DNA of 8,292 nt from an uncultured Collinsella sp. (GTDB lineage: Bacteria; Actinomycetota; Coriobacteriia; Coriobacteriales; Coriobacteriaceae), in contig URBP01000085.1 in the NCBI GenBank assembly GCA_900546105.1, forward strand, positions 1 to 8,292, in the 5' to 3' direction. Below, piece by piece: positions 6,573-8,292 of the stretch. Positions within the stretch are counted from its first letter, which is position 1; each line of letters starts with the position of its first letter. The translations under genes and the position numbers were made by a program. The notes under the pieces are model-generated. The model did no database searches. It saw only the letters and a list, made by a program, of their open reading frames with translations, and was not told the origin of the DNA.

Positions 6573-6653
6573 GAATGTAGAATGTCAATTAATTATCAAG
6601 CAAGATAATAATTTATTAACGGCGGCACACGACGCTGTCATACGAATGTCAAC
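6573..6653. repeat. AT-rich upstream region with GAATGT/TGTCA repeats
   Basis: Between the modC terminator and the next promoter the DNA turns AT-rich (6587-6620). GAATGTA and GAATGTC stand in tandem (6573-6586), and GAATGTC recurs at 6644-6650. AATGTCAA occurs at 6581-6588 and 6645-6652. TGTCA at 6636 and 6647 is spaced 11 bp, one helical turn. A perfect palindrome TAATAA-t-TTATTA lies at 6606-6618. No gene is visible on either strand. It may be a regulator-binding region. Confidence 0.4.
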
Positions 6654-6683
6654 GGTGTTCGCATGGTCGATGACCGTTGATAT
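6646..6683. promoter_or_regulatory. Inverted repeat (putative operator) around promoter
   Basis: TCAACGGT (6649-6656) and ACCGTTGA (6673-6680) are perfect reverse complements with a 16-bp spacer. With one G-T mismatch the arms extend to 6646 and 6683. The left arm ends just upstream of the -35 hexamer and the right arm ends at the edge of the -10. This is a classic position for a dimeric repressor. The regulator is unknown. Confidence 0.6.
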
Positions 6684-6686
6684 AGT
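6658..6686 (+). promoter_or_regulatory. Promoter for the leader ORF / double-cubane gene
   Basis: TTCGCA (6658-6663, four of six consensus bases) and TATAGT (6681-6686) stand 17 bp apart, the best-spaced promoter in the window. Transcription would begin near 6692-6694, just before the ribosome site of the leader ORF. That leaves a leader of about 250 nt before the main gene. Confidence 0.6.
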
Positions 6687-6716
6687 TGACCTTAAGTTGT
6701 AAAGGAGGGTGCGCAC

Positions 6717-6785
6717 ATGCCGCAGACGACATACATTCGCCGCGTTGCCGCGCGTGCCCTATTTATGGCTCGGAGCCGCATATGA
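6717..6785 (+). CDS. 22-residue leader peptide ORF
   Basis: ATG 6717 is preceded by AAAGGAGG (6701-6708) at 8 nt, the strongest ribosome site in the window. It opens a 22-codon frame ending in TGA 6783-6785. The peptide MPQTTYIRRVAARALFMARS plus RI is basic, with six arginines and no acidic residue. It starts only about 25 nt after the predicted transcription start and ends about 160 nt before the main gene. Its stop codon lies in the loop of a strong hairpin (6771-6806), so a ribosome terminating there would cover the left arm. This arrangement is typical of leader peptides in attenuation. No match to a known leader peptide is recognised, and translation is inferred from the ribosome site. 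Confidence 0.6.
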   Translation: MPQTTYIRRVAARALFMARSRI

Positions 6786-6806
6786 GCAGGTATGTTCACG
6801 GCTCCG
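6767..6806 (+). other. Leader hairpin overlapping the leader-ORF stop
   Basis: CGGAGCCG (6771-6778) pairs perfectly with CGGCTCCG (6799-6806) around a 20-nt loop that contains the leader-peptide stop codon. The left arm can instead form a small local hairpin, GGCT-cgg-AGCC (6767-6777), so two exclusive structures exist. There is no U-tract, so it is not a terminator. It may act as a ribosome-sensing switch. Confidence 0.6.
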
Positions 6807-6845
6807 GGAGAGACGACGCACAACTAAATAATCGACCGCAAAGCA

Positions 6846-6941
6846 GGTTCCCTAAAATTCCGGGTTTGAGCACGGCCGGGCAATCGCCGTCCGTCGTGCA
6901 TCGATACCGCTGTTATCCGTTTTTGGTTCGAGAGGGGAACC
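6846..6941 (+). promoter_or_regulatory. Candidate ribosome-site sequestering RNA structure
   Basis: GGTTCCC (6846-6852) is perfectly complementary to GGGAACC (6935-6941), which overlaps the ribosome site of the main gene (GAGAGGGG, 6930-6937). The same 3' strand can pair locally with GGTTC (6925-6929), leaving GAGAGGG in the loop. Between the long-range arms lies an 11-bp imperfect hairpin (6870-6881 with 6889-6899, loop AATCGCC). The competing pairings suggest a translational on/off switch. I cannot assign a known riboswitch class. Confidence 0.45.
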
Positions 6942-6944
6942 GTC

Positions 6945-8228
6945 ATGGCTGAAGAATTCGATTTCCATCCGATGTGGGAGAGCCTCGGCATGAATCTTGC
7001 CGACCACGACATGCTACTGGGCGCCGTGGGCCAGATGTACGGCGATATGTTCTTGACGCAGAACAATCGCCCCAAGTCCACGTCCTACCTGGACTTTGTG
7101 GCCACCAACATCCACAGCGGCCGTATTAAGGAGATGCTCGACAAGAAGGAGGCCGGCGAGGCCACCAAGATCGTCGGTTCGTTCTGCGTGTACGTGCCCG
7201 AGGAGATTGTGCTCGCCTGCGACGGTATTCCCGTGGGCCTGTGCTCGGGTGCCGATTGGGCAACCGATAAGGTCGAGGAGCATCTGCCGCGCAACACCTG
7301 CCCGCTTATCAAGAGCTTTGCCGGCTTTAAACTGGGCGAGGTCTGCCCCTACATTGAGTCGAGTGACTTGGTGGTAGGCGAGAACACCTGCGATGGCAAG
7401 AAGAAAGCCTACGAGTTTTTTGCCACGCAAAAGAACATGTACGTCATGGATATTCCCAACGTACACGACGAGTCGACGCTCGTGACCTGGAAGGCCGAGG
7501 TCAAGAAGCTCGCCGCCAAGATCGAGGAAGAGTGCGGCGTCACGATTACGCCTGAGCGTCTGAAGGCCGCCATCCACGCCGTCAATGAGAAGCGCCGCGC
7601 CCTGCAGCGCCTCGCTGCGACCCGCGCTGCCGACCCTGCGCCCATCAGCGGTCTCGATAGCCTGCTGACCGTTCAGGCCGCCTTTATGGACGACACGCCG
7701 CGTCTGACCGGAGCCATCAACGAGATGGCCGCCGAGTGCGAGCAGCGCGTTGAGGCTGGCGAGGGTGTGGCGCCCAAGGGCACCAAGCGCATCCTGTACA
7801 CCGGTACGCCCATGGCCGTGCCCAACTGGAAGCTGTTCAACCTCATCGAGAAGGCCGGCGGCGTGGTGGTAGGCGAGGAATCCTGCACGGGTTCACGCTA
7901 CTACAAGGACCTGGTCGACGAATCCGGTGAGACGGTTGACGAGATGCTCGATGCCATCGCCGAGCGCTACTTTAAGATCAATTGCGCCGTCTTTACGCCC
8001 AACGACCAGCGTATGAAGGACATTGTCCAGATGGCCAAGGACCTTCACGCCGACGGTATCGTGGATGTGGCGCTGCAGTTCTGCACGCTCTACGAGATGG
8101 AGTCGTTTGCCGTGGAGAAGGCCGCCGAGGAGGCCGGCATTCCGTTTATGCACATCACGACCGATTACGCCGGCGAGGACGCCGGTCAGCTCCAGACCCG
8201 CATTGAGGCGTTCTTAGAGACGATTTAG
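6945..8228 (+). CDS. 2-hydroxyacyl-CoA dehydratase / double-cubane cluster protein family
   Basis: The 427-residue protein belongs to the HgdB/BcrC/YjiM superfamily of oxygen-sensitive iron-sulfur proteins, which receive low-potential electrons from an ATP-driven HgdC-type activator. The run SSDLVVGENTCDGKKKAYEFF (139-159) is the pattern I associate with double-cubane cluster proteins and YjiM, in contrast to true 2-hydroxyacyl-CoA dehydratase subunits. Likely cluster ligands lie among C119 (RNTCP), C134, C149, C314 (EESCTGSR), C347 and C380. There are eleven cysteines in all and no transmembrane segment, so it is cytoplasmic. ATG 6945 follows GAGAGGGG at 7 nt. It has its own promoter and a long structured leader with a leader ORF. 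An activator ATPase gene would be expected nearby, but the sequence ends 13 bp after the stop. The natural substrate is unknown; a Carboxydothermus relative is known to reduce acetylene in vitro. The family is sure, the subfamily probable. Confidence 0.88.
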   Translation: MAEEFDFHPMWESLGMNLADHDMLLGAVGQMYGDMFLTQNNRPKSTSYLDFVATNIHSGRIKEMLDKKEAGEATKIVGSFCVYVPEEIVLACDGIPVGLCSGADWATDKVEEHLPRNTCPLIKSFAGFKLGEVCPYIESSDLVVGENTCDGKKKAYEFFATQKNMYVMDIPNVHDESTLVTWKAEVKKLAAKIEEECGVTITPERLKAAIHAVNEKRRALQRLAATRAADPAPISGLDSLLTVQAAFMDDTPRLTGAINEMAAECEQRVEAGEGVAPKGTKRILYTGTPMAVPNWKLFNLIEKAGGVVVGEESCTGSRYYKDLVDESGETVDEMLDAIAERYFKINCAVFTPNDQRMKDIVQMAKDLHADGIVDVALQFCTLYEMESFAVEKAAEEAGIPFMHITTDYAGEDAGQLQTRIEAFLETI

Positions 8229-8241
8229 GGCAATCGGATCG

Positions 8242-8292
8242 AGATCGGAAGAGCGTCGTGTAGGGAAAGAGTGTAGATCTCGGTGGTCGCCG
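8242..8292 (+). other. Illumina TruSeq adapter (contig-end contamination)
   Basis: The last 51 bases begin AGATCGGAAGAGC and continue through GTCGTGTAGGGAAAGAGTGT to TCTCGGTGGTCGCCG. This is the reverse complement of the TruSeq universal (P5) adapter, read from the insert outwards. It is a library artefact, not genomic sequence. Only 8229-8241 after the last stop codon is genuine. Confidence 0.99.

Noticed and set aside
6581..6690. FNR/CRP-type site built from TTGAT and ATCAA halves
   Set aside because: The half-sites occur, but never in the TTGAT-N4-ATCAA arrangement. The inverted repeat has a 16-bp spacer that does not fit this family.
6902..6924. Intrinsic terminator before the last gene (TTTTT at 6920-6924)
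   Set aside because: Only a 4-bp GATA/TATC pairing stands before the T-run, too weak for a terminator. The strong hairpin (6870-6899) is 20 nt away.
6700..6944. Known riboswitch (Moco, c-di-GMP-I, glycine) in the leader
   Set aside because: GCAAAGC (6839-6845) recalls the c-di-GMP-I core and GGGAGAGAC recalls the glycine aptamer, but the other conserved elements and helix order are missing. The Moco signature is absent too. A covariance search would settle it.
6686..6952. An 88-codon frame crossing the leader and the start of the last gene
   Set aside because: It has no ribosome site, overlaps the leader hairpins and the main start codon, and its translation resembles no protein. The 22-codon frame in another register has a far better start.

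Overview
The window is GC-rich, densely coding bacterial DNA. It reads most like a gut Coriobacteriia genome (Collinsella or a close relative, Actinomycetota). This is an inference from base composition, codon style and gene content, not a proven assignment. It also appears to be the physical end of an assembled contig: the last 51 bases (8242-8292) are Illumina TruSeq adapter, so genuine genomic sequence stops at 8241.

Layout. On the minus strand at the left edge lies the N-terminal part of a ClC-type anion channel or antiporter, cut off by the window boundary. Everything else is on the plus strand. A divergent intergenic region (about 886-1096) carries candidate promoters for both directions. 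moeA (1097-2359) and a MogA/MoaB-family gene (2370-2849) follow as a tight two-gene unit closed by a strong intrinsic terminator. A 150-bp AT-rich region with palindromes and a TATAAT box then leads into modA-modB-modC (3054-6511), an ABC molybdate importer, closed by a second terminator. A 433-bp intergenic region (6512-6944) holds an AT-rich repeat-bearing stretch, a promoter embedded in an inverted repeat, a 22-codon leader ORF with a near-perfect ribosome binding site, and RNA hairpins that could control translation of the last gene. That gene (6945-8228) encodes a member of the 2-hydroxyacyl-CoA dehydratase / double-cubane cluster protein family.

How the parts fit. ModABC imports molybdate, the MogA/MoaB-like protein would adenylylate molybdopterin, and MoeA inserts the metal, so uptake and the last steps of molybdenum cofactor assembly sit side by side. 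The double-cubane-type protein is an iron-sulfur protein with no known need for molybdenum. It has its own promoter and an elaborate leader, so it is probably a neighbour and not part of the Mo pathway.

Most notable points: (i) ModB carries an extra secreted domain of about 180 residues before its membrane core, with a different base composition; (ii) the leader of the double-cubane gene looks like an undescribed translational attenuator; (iii) operator-like palindromes lie at the modA promoter and at the promoter before the last gene; (iv) adapter sequence contaminates the right end.
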